Source: Spirochaetales bacterium (GTDB lineage Bacteria; Spirochaetota; Leptospiria; Leptospirales; Leptonemataceae). From it: a stretch of 64,000 nt of DNA. How positions within the stretch are numbered: position 1 is the stretch's first letter; every line of letters starts with the position of its first letter. Under the pieces are notes generated by a model. It searched no databases. It was not told where the DNA came from and was given only the letters and a program-made list of their open reading frames with translations. This document shows, piece by piece, positions 8,425-17,416 of this stretch. The position numbers were made by a program, and so were the translations under genes. The DNA is taken from NCBI GenBank assembly GCA_024233935.1, contig JACKOY010000007.1, forward strand, positions 1 through 64,000, in the 5' to 3' direction.

Positions 8425-10623
8425 ATGCGTCGTGCACTGCGCCGGGTTCTGGTCTTCTGTCTGGTCGGCGCCCTTCTGCCGCTGGCGGCGCTGCAGGCCG
8501 ACATAGAAGACGGGCACCTGGCTCTCACCGGCGAAGTCCAGAGCTTGAGCGGGACCTGGCTCTTTAGACCCGCCGACAATCCCGCCTTCGCGAGCCGCGA
8601 TCAGGATGATGCGGATTGGACCCGCATTCGTCTGCCCTCAAGCTGGCATCAAAGCGGATTTCTGTACGATGGCGTGGCCTGGTTTCGCCTGCATCTCTCC
8701 GTGAGCGGGGAGCCCCGCGACCTGGGCATCATGCTGCCCTACGTAGATGCGGCCTATGAGATTTACGTAAACGGCCATGCGCTGGGCGGGCAGGGGCGGA
8801 TCGGACCGGCCGGCGAACTGGAACAATCCAGCTCCCGGGCGGCCTTTTACGAGGTCCCGGCCGACGTTCTGTTCAACGGTGACAATGTGGTCGCCCTCCG
8901 CGTTCGTAGCTACGGCGGGGTTGGCGGTATGGTGACCCCCGACCTGTTTGTGGGTCCGGCCGTTGAGCTACGCACCGATTTCTATCGCTACCTCATGGGC
9001 AACACGGTGCCCGGAGCGATCTTTCTGTTTTTCGGAGTCTATCATTTGATCTTGTTTTTTGGGCGACTGACCGAGCGCCAGTACCTGTACTTCGGGGGTT
9101 TCGGCATCGCGCTTTCGTTTGTTGTCTTCGGGCTCGACTCCATGGTCGCCTGGATTTACGATTCCCATGCCTTCAAGCATTTGATTTTGCATTTGAGTCT
9201 GACCACGCTCGGTTTTTGGTTCGCAAACTATCTACACGCCCAGTACCGGGCGCCCCGCACGATTGTGCTGCGGGCGATCAACGCGCTGACGCCTCTTTTC
9301 TTACTGGCCCTCGCGGGCTCACTGGTGAGCACCGAGATCTTCAACTATTATATGCGGTTTTTCCTGCCGGTGCTTCTGGCAAGTCTGCTTGCGACCTTCA
9401 GCTATGGGATCTACCTGACCCTGCGCGCTGTGAAGCGACGCAACGTGGCTGCCCGGATCATCGTTGTGGGCTTCTTGCTGTTCGGCGTGGCGGCTTTCTT
9501 TGAGATTCTGGGCTACCTGCATGTGACTCAGATGGCCCGCTTCGTCGAAGAAGGGTTCATGCTGTTTGTGCTTTCGATGGTGATCGCCATGTCGGTTCAG
9601 TTTTCGCGCCTGCACATTGCGCGGGAGCGTGCTATTCGAAAGCTGGCGCGTCGGTTGCTGAGACTGAATCGCGCCAAACAACAGATCGTCGATTCCGAGC
9701 GGCGCTATCGACACCTGGTTGAGAGCACTCATGATCTGATTTTTGCCCTCGACGAAGAAGGCAAGTTCCTGACGGTCAACAAGGCCATCAAAAGCTGGCT
9801 GGGATTTCGCAAAGAAGCCGTTATAGGCCAATCCATCGCGGACTTTCTTTTTGCGGACGGCAAAAGCAATACCGTTCTACGCCAGGCGATCATAGAAGAT
9901 CGCATGAAAGAGCTCCGGAGCGGACGAAAGCACGTCGAGTTTCGGGCCGAGTTTCGCACAGCCCTTGATCAGCCCCGGGAATTGGTGCTGCGTCTGGCCC
10001 GCATACAGCAGGAGGAGGGCTACGTAATCTTTGGAATTGCGAGCGCCGTTCCCGAAGACCCGTTGATGCGCTATGTGACTTCGGAGCAGGCGGACTTTGT
10101 GATTGGCAATGACATGGCCCTCGCGGAGCTTTTGGGGCAACGGCTGACGGCGGGCCTGTATGTTTTTCTGGACCCGGTTGAGGTGGCCGGTATTCGAATG
10201 GGCCTGCGTGAGATTATCGTGAATGCGATCGAACACGGTAATCTGAACATTACGGCGGCCGACAAAACCCAGGCCCTGGGCTCTGGAACCTATCGGCAGC
10301 TCTTCGCCGAGCGACTCCAGGATGACCGTTACGCCGATCGTCGTGTGTTTGTAAGCTATCGTCTGGACGAGAAGGAACTGGAAGTGACCATTCGGGACGA
10401 AGGCAGCGGCTTCGATCACGGTTCAGTCATGGGTCGGGACATCAAAGACATCAACCGGGAGAACATGCTGCACGGCCGCGGCATTCTTCTGACGGTCGCA
10501 CAGTTTGAGACGGTCGAGTACCGCGGATCGGGAAACGAAGTGCGTTTGGTGCGCGCTCTGCCTGCCCGTCGTATCGCGGGCTTTCGCGAGCAGGATCCGG
10601 CCCGTCCCAAACGCATCGGCTGA
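8425..10623 (+). CDS. 7TM receptor with PAS domain and RsbW-like histidine-kinase-type ATPase
   Basis: The 732-residue membrane sensor starts with a signal peptide (1-26). An extracellular jelly-roll like domain (about 35-170) contains GTWLFRPADN and YEIYVNGHALGGQGR, typical of 7TMR-DISMED2 or galactose-binding folds. Seven hydrophobic helices lie at about 190-400. A PAS domain occupies about 425-540 (YRHLVESTHDLIFALDEEG). A GHKL ATPase occupies about 570-700, with N-box GLREIIVNAIEHGN, DEGSGFDH and GRGILLT. I find no phospho-accepting H-box, so the ATPase resembles anti-sigma kinases (SpoIIAB/RsbW) rather than a classical histidine kinase. Confidence 0.85.
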   Translation: MRRALRRVLVFCLVGALLPLAALQADIEDGHLALTGEVQSLSGTWLFRPADNPAFASRDQDDADWTRIRLPSSWHQSGFLYDGVAWFRLHLSVSGEPRDLGIMLPYVDAAYEIYVNGHALGGQGRIGPAGELEQSSSRAAFYEVPADVLFNGDNVVALRVRSYGGVGGMVTPDLFVGPAVELRTDFYRYLMGNTVPGAIFLFFGVYHLILFFGRLTERQYLYFGGFGIALSFVVFGLDSMVAWIYDSHAFKHLILHLSLTTLGFWFANYLHAQYRAPRTIVLRAINALTPLFLLALAGSLVSTEIFNYYMRFFLPVLLASLLATFSYGIYLTLRAVKRRNVAARIIVVGFLLFGVAAFFEILGYLHVTQMARFVEEGFMLFVLSMVIAMSVQFSRLHIARERAIRKLARRLLRLNRAKQQIVDSERRYRHLVESTHDLIFALDEEGKFLTVNKAIKSWLGFRKEAVIGQSIADFLFADGKSNTVLRQAIIEDRMKELRSGRKHVEFRAEFRTALDQPRELVLRLARIQQEEGYVIFGIASAVPEDPLMRYVTSEQADFVIGNDMALAELLGQRLTAGLYVFLDPVEVAGIRMGLREIIVNAIEHGNLNITAADKTQALGSGTYRQLFAERLQDDRYADRRVFVSYRLDEKELEVTIRDEGSGFDHGSVMGRDIKDINRENMLHGRGILLTVAQFETVEYRGSGNEVRLVRALPARRIAGFREQDPARPKRIG

Positions 10624-10644
10624 GGTGTGTTCCTGGCGGGTGCG

Positions 10645-12294
10645 CTATTCCGGTTCGGCCACGGTTTGCGCCCAGACCGGCAGGGAACCATCGCCGAGGT
10701 CAAAAACCGGGACCGCCAGAAGCCAGGTAAACAAGCAGATCAGAGCGATACTGAAGAGATTCAGCCAGAAGCCGGCTTTTACCATTTCGATGATTCGCAG
10801 GCGATTGCTGGAAAACACAATTGCGTTTGGGGGTGTTGCCACCGGCATCATAAACGCCATGGATGCTGCCAGAGTTGCCGGCAGCATCAGCAGCATCGGA
10901 TGCAGATTTTCGCCGACCGCAATTGCCGCAAGGACCGGCAACACCATCTGCGTGCTCGCCGTATTGGAAGTTAACTCCGTCAGAAAATTCATGCCGGCCG
11001 TGATTGTGGCCACCAGGGCCCAGCCGGGCAGGGGCAATTCGGCAAATCGATCCACGAGCGCCCGTGCAAGGCCGCTATCGCCGAAGGCCTTTGCCAGAGC
11101 AAAGCCGCCACCAAAAAGCAGAATGATGCCCCACGGAACCTGCGCAAACACGTCCGCTTCGAGCAGGGAGCCGCGCCGACCGTTTTGATCTTTGCGTGCG
11201 GGCAGCACAAAGAGTGCGACCGAAGCAATCATCGCCACGACTCCATCGTCAATCATTTCGCCGGCCGGCAAGAGAGACGCCCAGCCGGCGATACGAAGGG
11301 CTCCGACTTCAATGGGCGAGCGAAAGATCCACAAGAGGGCAGTCAGGCCGAATAGGGTCAGGACCGTTCGCTCTTCGGCCGAGGCGGGGCCGAGCGCCCG
11401 GTACTCCCGGCGCAGTTCGTCGTTTTCGAGAGCGCTTGCGTGGCCCAGGTTAAAAAGCACGCGGGTTAGCAAAAACCAGGCGCCGAACAACAAAAGCACG
11501 CTGAACGGAAAGCCGAATACAAACCACTGACCAAAGCCCGGAACCGGGGCCTCCGGGAATATGGTGCTCAGGGTCCTTCGCAGAATCAGGTTCGGTGGCG
11601 TTCCAATCAGCGTGGCCACGCCGCCGATAGAACACGCATAAGCAATGCCCAAAAGCAGCGGTTTTGTTCCTTCCCAGGAACCGTGTTCTTTCTCCACGCG
11701 CCGGACGATCGCCAGAGCCATCGGCAGCATCATGACCGCCGTGGCAGTATTGGAAATCCACATGGAAAGGAGTGCCGCAGCGACCATGAAACCCAGCACC
11801 AGGGACGCCGGCCGTCCGCCGAAAAGCAGTATGATGCGCAGCGCAATCCGCCGGTGCAGGTTCCAGCGTTCCATGGCCAGAGCCAGAAGAAAGCCGCCCA
11901 GAAAAAGCAGAATGGTCGTGTTCATGTACGACCGGGCGATGCTTTCGCCGTCGGCCACGCCCATGAGCGGAAAAAACGCTATCGGGATCAAGGCCGTGGC
12001 TGCCAGGGGAATCGCTTCTGTAATCCACCAGACTGCCATCAGAACGGCAACCGCCGCAGTGATGGTGACCGCCGGCTGGCCTGGTGCAAGCTCGGTTCCA
12101 AACAGGATGAACACGAAAAGGACCGGTCCGGCCAAAAGCCCTGCCAGGCGGGCCGTGGCCGCGCCATCAAAAGCGCCCTTGAGTTTCACCAGGAGCACTT
12201 CGGCGTTTGCCCGCCAGGACACAAACCAAAACTTCCGTCGCAAGCGACTCCGGTCGACGGCAGGTGCGAGTTCTTGTTTTTCCGGGCTTGTCAT
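10645..12294 (-). CDS. DASS (SLC13) family carboxylate/sulfate:sodium symporter
   Basis: The 549-residue polytopic protein has about 12-13 hydrophobic segments. It carries both family Ser-Asn-Thr hairpin motifs, SNTATAVMMLP and SNTASTQMVLP, each followed later by a Pro-Pro-Asn turn (GTPPNLI and ATPPNAI). These bind the carboxylate and sodium ions in the known DASS structures. The likely substrates are succinate, malate or citrate, with sulfate as the alternative. The first 50 residues are a basic cytoplasmic lead. It converges on the receptor gene and diverges from the lipoprotein hydrolase. Confidence 0.92.
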   Translation of the reverse strand: MTSPEKQELAPAVDRSRLRRKFWFVSWRANAEVLLVKLKGAFDGAATARLAGLLAGPVLFVFILFGTELAPGQPAVTITAAVAVLMAVWWITEAIPLAATALIPIAFFPLMGVADGESIARSYMNTTILLFLGGFLLALAMERWNLHRRIALRIILLFGGRPASLVLGFMVAAALLSMWISNTATAVMMLPMALAIVRRVEKEHGSWEGTKPLLLGIAYACSIGGVATLIGTPPNLILRRTLSTIFPEAPVPGFGQWFVFGFPFSVLLLFGAWFLLTRVLFNLGHASALENDELRREYRALGPASAEERTVLTLFGLTALLWIFRSPIEVGALRIAGWASLLPAGEMIDDGVVAMIASVALFVLPARKDQNGRRGSLLEADVFAQVPWGIILLFGGGFALAKAFGDSGLARALVDRFAELPLPGWALVATITAGMNFLTELTSNTASTQMVLPVLAAIAVGENLHPMLLMLPATLAASMAFMMPVATPPNAIVFSSNRLRIIEMVKAGFWLNLFSIALICLFTWLLAVPVFDLGDGSLPVWAQTVAEPE

Positions 12295-12323
12295 GTTTGT
12301 TCGGCACGGCGAGATTGGTAGTT

Positions 12324-13187
12324 GTGAAGCATTGCGTAATTCCGACCGTTTGGCTGCCCTTGCTCCTCTTTGTGAGCTGTTCTTTTCGTATGAGCCGGGA
12401 AGAGGCGATCGAGTACTTTGGCCCCGGCGTTGAACCTCGCTTTGAGCACTATGCTGTGGATGGCCTGGAGATGCACTACGTCGAAACGGGCCTTCGGGAA
12501 GAGGGGGCGCCCCTGATTGTTTTTGTGCACGGTTCGCCTGGAAGCTGGAGCGCCTTTCGCGACTATCTGAAAGATAGCGAGTTGCGCTCGGCTGCCCGGC
12601 TGGTGGCGGTGGACCGGCCCGGCTTCGGCCAGTCCAATCCAGGTCAGCCCGAGCCTTCCTTAAAACGTCAGGCGGAGTTGCTTTCGCCTGTACTCAGGAT
12701 CCCCAATGCACGATGCATTCTGGTTGGTCACTCTCTGGGCGGGCCGGTGATTGTGCGCATGGCCATGGATTATCCGGAGCAGGTGCAGGGTCTGGTGATT
12801 GTGGCCGGCTCGGTGGACCCGGACCAGGAACGCCTGGAATGGTACCACAAACTTGCTGATTACCGAGTTGTGCGCTGGATTTTGCCCCGGGATTGGGATG
12901 TTTCGAACCAGGAAATACTTCCTCTGGCCGGCGAGCTACAGGAGATGCTACCGCTCTGGACGCAGGTCCGTGCGCCCACACTGCTTGTGCACGGTGATGA
13001 AGACGGTTTGGTGCCGTACGCGAACGTTGCTTTTGCCGTAGCGCAATTGACGAACGCGTCGGCCCGGGTTGTGCGCGTTGAGCAGGGCGATCACTTTATT
13101 CTCTGGTCCCGCGAAGAACTGGTGCGCGACGCCGCACTCGCGCTTTTGCGGGGGGAATCTCCGGACGGCCGGCTCAGCGCCCGGTGA
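12324..13187 (+). CDS. Alpha/beta hydrolase, predicted lipoprotein
   Basis: I start this at GTG 12324, giving 287 residues beginning MKHCVIPTVWLPLLLFVSC, a signal peptide with lipobox-like LFVSC. The frame stays open back to 12207, but that part overlaps the divergent transporter gene. Hydrolase signatures are VFVHGSPGS (oxyanion region), VGHSLGG (nucleophile Ser), HGDEDGLVP (acid Asp) and GDHFILW (catalytic His). The family includes esterases, lipases and dehalogenases, and the substrate is unknown. Its 3' end overlaps the convergent membrane-protein gene by 14 bases. Confidence 0.85.
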   Translation: MKHCVIPTVWLPLLLFVSCSFRMSREEAIEYFGPGVEPRFEHYAVDGLEMHYVETGLREEGAPLIVFVHGSPGSWSAFRDYLKDSELRSAARLVAVDRPGFGQSNPGQPEPSLKRQAELLSPVLRIPNARCILVGHSLGGPVIVRMAMDYPEQVQGLVIVAGSVDPDQERLEWYHKLADYRVVRWILPRDWDVSNQEILPLAGELQEMLPLWTQVRAPTLLVHGDEDGLVPYANVAFAVAQLTNASARVVRVEQGDHFILWSREELVRDAALALLRGESPDGRLSAR

Positions 13188-14715
13188 GTTTTCGCCACAG
13201 TCGAATCTCCTCCGGAGTTCGGGCGAAGGTTTGTCGAATCAACCCATCAGATCTTTCATCGTACTCGTAGATGCCGACGCTCCCGCAACGGAACTCTCCC
13301 GAAGGCGCTCCGTAGTCTTTGCGAAACTGATCGATGTCCAGGCGTGGCAGCAAGACGAAGCGATAGGTCGCCGGCGGTTGCGGTCCCCAGATCCAGAAGT
13401 AGTTTCCAATCCACATGAGCGGGTAGGGTGGATTCACTTCCAGCCCGCCCGTGAACACACGCACCGGCCGTGCATACCAGTACTCCCCGAGCCCCATTTT
13501 CCAGGCACGCTCTTCGGCCAGCTTCTCAAGACAGCGGGTGAACTCGGGCCGGTAGCCGAGAACGGCGGAGGGCCCCGGAACAGGTCCACTGACGGTCAGG
13601 GCCCCCGCCAACAGCCCATTCAAAATCCAGACGTACGGCTTCGAATCCAGCAACAGAGCGGCCTCTACACAAAGACCACCAGCAAGAAAGAAGTACGAAA
13701 GCGAATAGTAGCGGGGCGGGGCCGGTATCAGCACCAGGTTCGCCGCAAGCATGTTGGCGCCGGTTGCCAGGACAGCCGTAGCGCTCAAAAGTCCCACCAG
13801 GGTCCGTGTTCGTGAATGGCGAATTTTCCGAAGAACAAAGACGCCGGACAGAAGAACGCAGATGACCAGGGGCCAGATTTCTTTCGGCGGGAGCAAATCC
13901 CGCCAGTGAGAAGACTGCAGGGCGGCTTCGGGCGGCGCTGTGAAAAGAACAAAGCCCATCGCACGGAGCTTTGCGTCCAGAAGGCCGCCCAGGGCGGCGG
14001 CTCCCAGCAGCCACAGCGCTCGCCAGAGCAAGCGACGCTCCCATCGCCCGCCGATGCATCCCATGGCCGCAACGGGGACCAGGCCCACCAGAAGATACCG
14101 ATCCGAAGCCAGCGTCAGTACGCAGACACAGCAGGCGATTCGAAAAGGCCAGGTTCTTCTGGAAAGCATGGCCGCGCATGCAAACCAGGCAACGACGGCG
14201 GCCCAGCCGTGATGGGCCGAAGTAAGTGCCCGAACAAAAACCGTCATTCGGTCGGGAGCAATGATCGGCAAGCAGAGAAGGGCCGACCCGGAGCTTATGG
14301 AAAGTTCTACGGCGCCGTACCGTCTCCCCCTTTCGATGAGCAGGAACACGGAAAACGCAAACAAGGCTCCCACTCCAACCCAATGCGAGAAAAGCGCCAG
14401 AGGCGTGTTTTTGGTGGCCGCGTAAATCGGTAGTTGCAGGGCAATGTCCGGAAACCAGTAGGGTGAGGGCGGCACATGCCAGCCCCGAATGTCGTAGGGC
14501 GAAAAGAGCAGGTCTTTGGCGAGCGAAACCGGATAGAGCGCATCGGCGTTCGCCAGATGCGTTGGCGGATCTTGCTCAAAGCTTCGGGTCAGATGCAGGG
14601 CGAATCCTGAGTACGCGGTCCAGGCGAAAACACCGCCCGCAAGCAGCCGGGCGCCGACCCGGAGCAGCCGTCCGGGCGCGGCGATGTTTCGCCGCTTTGT
14701 GCGCGTTTCGTTCAA
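13174..14715 (-). CDS. Polytopic membrane protein of unknown function
   Basis: The 513-residue protein has about 10-11 hydrophobic segments between residues 20 and 385 and a soluble C-terminal tail of about 130 residues. The loop after the first helix contains FEQDPPTHLANADALYPVSL. A luminal acidic loop after helix 1 and a soluble tail resemble the layout of GT-C glycosyltransferase-like or oligosaccharide-repeat proteins, but I see no diagnostic motif. Its start overlaps the end of the ACT-domain gene by 4 bases, so the two are probably translated together. Confidence 0.75.
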   Translation of the reverse strand: MNETRTKRRNIAAPGRLLRVGARLLAGGVFAWTAYSGFALHLTRSFEQDPPTHLANADALYPVSLAKDLLFSPYDIRGWHVPPSPYWFPDIALQLPIYAATKNTPLALFSHWVGVGALFAFSVFLLIERGRRYGAVELSISSGSALLCLPIIAPDRMTVFVRALTSAHHGWAAVVAWFACAAMLSRRTWPFRIACCVCVLTLASDRYLLVGLVPVAAMGCIGGRWERRLLWRALWLLGAAALGGLLDAKLRAMGFVLFTAPPEAALQSSHWRDLLPPKEIWPLVICVLLSGVFVLRKIRHSRTRTLVGLLSATAVLATGANMLAANLVLIPAPPRYYSLSYFFLAGGLCVEAALLLDSKPYVWILNGLLAGALTVSGPVPGPSAVLGYRPEFTRCLEKLAEERAWKMGLGEYWYARPVRVFTGGLEVNPPYPLMWIGNYFWIWGPQPPATYRFVLLPRLDIDQFRKDYGAPSGEFRCGSVGIYEYDERSDGLIRQTFARTPEEIRLWRKLTGR

Positions 14716-15350
14716 AGCAAGACGCGCAGCGCGTCGCTCAAGCGCTCGCGAAAGCGAATGTCTTTGAGGCGTTGTTCTGTGGGGGCGATCGTAAACACAT
14801 TTCGCACGCGACCGCCGGCCTCGGTATGGATGACCGCCTGCTGAATGTCCAGACCCAACAGGGAGAACACCTGGGCCTGGCAGAGTAGAAGCCCCGGGCG
14901 ATCCTGGGCGTTCACCATGACGCGGGTCCGGCTGCTATCGAGCACAAACTCCACCTGGCATTTTCCGGATTGTTTGAAGTCCACTGCTTTATCCCGGCCT
15001 CGTATGAATTCAACAACCGATGGGCGTTCGAACAATACAAGCTCCAGATCCTGCATCATACGCTCAAACTTCAGGTCATCGACATCGCGTCGCTCGCCGG
15101 CCGGTCGGACCTGGAACCGGTCCTTTACTGTATTGTCCGCGGTCGAAATGTCGGCGTGCACAATGTTCCAGTCGTGAACATAAAGCACGGCTGCCAGGCG
15201 GTAGAGAATTTCGGGCGCATCGTGCAGGGCATCGATCTCAAGCTGATACAGCCCGTTCATTCGATTCAGGCTCACGATCATGCGATCGGTCTTGCGCCGG
15301 TACGGTTGGGAGAAGATTTTCATGGCTGTTGTCGGACTACGCCTCTGCAT
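14712..15350 (-). CDS. Stand-alone double ACT-domain protein (GlnD C-terminal-like)
   Basis: The 212-residue protein has two ACT-type beta-alpha-beta-beta-alpha-beta units. The first is at about 30-115 (YQLEIDALHDAPEILYRLAA, HDWNIVHADIST). The second is at about 135-212 (TRVMVNAQDRPGLLLCQAQV, LGLDIQQAVIHT, VRNVFTIAP). The phrase Asp-Arg-Pro-Gly-Leu-Leu is characteristic of the C-terminal ACT pair of GlnD, the PII uridylyltransferase. No nucleotidyltransferase or HD domain is present, so it is a lone sensor that may bind an amino acid. It lies between ctaB and the membrane-protein gene, which it overlaps by 4 bases. Confidence 0.82.
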   Translation of the reverse strand: MQRRSPTTAMKIFSQPYRRKTDRMIVSLNRMNGLYQLEIDALHDAPEILYRLAAVLYVHDWNIVHADISTADNTVKDRFQVRPAGERRDVDDLKFERMMQDLELVLFERPSVVEFIRGRDKAVDFKQSGKCQVEFVLDSSRTRVMVNAQDRPGLLLCQAQVFSLLGLDIQQAVIHTEAGGRVRNVFTIAPTEQRLKDIRFRERLSDALRVLL

Positions 15351-15362
15351 AACCCGCTATCG

Positions 15363-16313
15363 TTAGACGAGCGAAGCGAACGATCGGTGATATATATCGA
15401 GCGCCAGACTGATATGCCAGACCAGCATGTGCAGGATCGTCAGAAAGAAAATCGGCATGGGGTTCGCCCCCGGTTTCACTCGCAGGCGAACCATAAACCC
15501 AAGCACGATAGCTCCCAGTGCGATCGAAGGGAAGAAAAAAATCGGTCCCACGAGTCCCAGGGGATAAAACGCTGCGGCCATGACTGCCAGAAGCAGGCCC
15601 TCATAAAACAGCATCTGCCTCACAGTAGCCGGTATTCCCCGCGCGACCGGAAGCATGGGAAATCCGGCTTTCGCGTAGTCGTCACGGTAGTGAATTGCAA
15701 GGCACCAGAAATGGGGCGGCTGCCAGAGAAACAAAAGCAGAAACATGAGAAAACCGTGAATGTCGACCCGCCCGGTTGCTGCCGCCTGGCCAATGAGCGG
15801 CCCAATAGCGCCCGCCATGCCTCCGGCAACCGTGTTCATTGGCGTGCGCGGTTTGAGCCAGGCCGTGTAGACAAAAAGATAGTACAAAAAAGACGCCAGG
15901 GCCAGTGCGGCGGCCAGTGGGTTCGCGCCCCGGGCCAGAATCAGCAATCCCACAACCAGGCAGGAAGATCCCAACACATGCGCCAGTGCCGGGGAAAGGC
16001 GTCCGGAGGGCAAAGGTCGATTGCGCGTGCGTTCCATCAGCCCATCGCGTTCCTTTTCCAGAATCTGGTTATAGATGAACGATCCGGCCGCCACCAGGTA
16101 GGTTCCGAAAAGCGTGCTCAGAACCAGGGCCGTGTCTGGAAGTTCCGGGCCGAGCAGAAGGCCCGGTACGATCGTGATCAGGATCGAAAATCCGAGACCG
16201 CCCTTGACCAGCCGGTAGATCTCAGAAGGACGGAAGGCTGACTTAGCCGAGGACTCGATCAAAGCCGAGCTCCAGTCGCAGAATGAGGGCGGAAAGAAAG
16301 ATTGCGTAGGCAA
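15363..16313 (-). CDS. ctaB: Protohaem IX farnesyltransferase (haem O synthase)
   Basis: The 316-residue UbiA-superfamily membrane enzyme transfers farnesyl to haem B to make haem O. The first Asp-rich site is inside NQILEKERDGLMERTRNRPL. The second catalytic region YTAWLKPRTPMNTVAGG and the loop FLWQPPHFWCLAIHYRDDY are both specific for CyoE/CtaB. There are about nine helices. The ATG at 16313 makes the gene overlap ctaA by 71 bases; a TTG at 16262 would cut the overlap to 20 bases. With ctaA it supplies haem A for an aa3-type oxidase. Confidence 0.95.
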   Translation of the reverse strand: MPTQSFFPPSFCDWSSALIESSAKSAFRPSEIYRLVKGGLGFSILITIVPGLLLGPELPDTALVLSTLFGTYLVAAGSFIYNQILEKERDGLMERTRNRPLPSGRLSPALAHVLGSSCLVVGLLILARGANPLAAALALASFLYYLFVYTAWLKPRTPMNTVAGGMAGAIGPLIGQAAATGRVDIHGFLMFLLLFLWQPPHFWCLAIHYRDDYAKAGFPMLPVARGIPATVRQMLFYEGLLLAVMAAAFYPLGLVGPIFFFPSIALGAIVLGFMVRLRVKPGANPMPIFFLTILHMLVWHISLALDIYHRSFASLV

Positions 16314-17217
16314 AACCCGAATGCACGACCGTGATTGTGACCGGTACGTGCAGGATGACGTTCAGTGCCCCGACAAATATCTGCACTGCGATCAGCGCAG
16401 CCAGGATCCAGGTCAGGTTCCGCGCGCGGGGCGGCCATTTCTGGCGCTCCGCAATCGCGGCCAGGCCAATGACAGCCAGCACCAGGGCGTAGGCCATGAA
16501 ACGATGGGTCATGTGGCGCTCAACGCTTCCGATCATTCGCGGAAAATAGATCGGAACATTGCGAGCCTCTCCGTTGGCATCCACGCGCGTTTCCTCGTAG
16601 CAGGCGGGAAACGTGGAGCAGACGCGCCCGGCAGCGTGGGTGCTGACACGGCCTCCCAGGAATAGCTGTAGAAAAATCATCACGAGCACCACGCCCGCTA
16701 TCCATCTGCCCGCGGCGGGTATGGAAGCGCGAGGTATGCCGTACGATTTTTTCCATATATAGGTGAGCACGGAAAGCAACAGCACAGCATTCAGAAGGTG
16801 TGAGTTCACCACGTAGACGTCCAGTTGCTCCGTGATTGTGAGCATTCCCAGCAGTACCTGACTCGTCAGCAACGCCAGGGCCAAAAGCGCCGGAACGAGA
16901 TAGTTCTTGCGTAGTTCGAGTTGGGTGAGGACCAGAAGGAGCCAGCCCAGAAAGACCAGGCTCAGGCAACCGGCCACCGCGCGATGACCAAATTCGAGCG
17001 CCACCTGGTAACCGAGGCCCCAGGGCACCACGTGGCCGTGGCAAAGCGGCCAGTCCGGGCAGGCCAGCCCCGCGCTTTCGGCGCGTACCAGCGGTCCCAT
17101 CAGCATCGTCAAAAGACATAGCCCGATCAACGCCCGCGTCAAAAACCCGAACCATCTCCGGGCCTTCGTGGCGGCGTCGGAGGTTGGATTTCCTGGCAGG
17201 CTGAAGGATGGACTCAT
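16243..17217 (-). CDS. ctaA: Haem A synthase (CtaA/Cox15 family)
   Basis: The 324-residue membrane protein has about eight helices and oxidises haem O to haem A. Conserved histidines are seen in FGHRAVAG, NSHLLNAV, VSTHAAGR and MTHRFMAY, which bind the two haems. VCSTFPACYEE holds a cysteine pair in the external loop, as in CtaA. It is the promoter-proximal gene of a minus-strand group that continues through ctaB to the ACT protein. Together ctaA and ctaB indicate aerobic respiration with a haem-A oxidase, known in Leptospira but not in anaerobic spirochaetes. Confidence 0.93.
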   Translation of the reverse strand: MSPSFSLPGNPTSDAATKARRWFGFLTRALIGLCLLTMLMGPLVRAESAGLACPDWPLCHGHVVPWGLGYQVALEFGHRAVAGCLSLVFLGWLLLVLTQLELRKNYLVPALLALALLTSQVLLGMLTITEQLDVYVVNSHLLNAVLLLSVLTYIWKKSYGIPRASIPAAGRWIAGVVLVMIFLQLFLGGRVSTHAAGRVCSTFPACYEETRVDANGEARNVPIYFPRMIGSVERHMTHRFMAYALVLAVIGLAAIAERQKWPPRARNLTWILAALIAVQIFVGALNVILHVPVTITVVHSGFAYAIFLSALILRLELGFDRVLG

Positions 17218-17284
17218 CAGGGAAGCTCTTCGAACAATTCCTGACCATCGCTTCAGACCGCCGGTCTACCATAAGCAAAAAACC

Positions 17285-17319
17285 ACCCGGAATGGTTCCC
17301 CGCCGTTCATATTCCGGGT
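17285..17319. promoter_or_regulatory. 9-bp inverted repeat between ctaA and recN
   Basis: ACCCGGAAT (17285-17293) and ATTCCGGGT (17311-17319) are perfect inverted copies separated by 17 bases, in the 199-base gap between divergent ctaA and recN. The position suits an operator for either gene, or a leader stem-loop of recN. It is followed by AT-rich DNA with runs of T near 17347-17395. No protein partner can be named from the sequence. Confidence 0.45.
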
Positions 17320-17416
17320 CGGTCCGGCGGGCGGCCTTTGCGTCTTTTTTTGGGAGGAGTTCACTCTGTAGCTAAATTTTTGTTTACATGTTTTTTGAGT
17401 AGTGCTTTTTGGTGGC

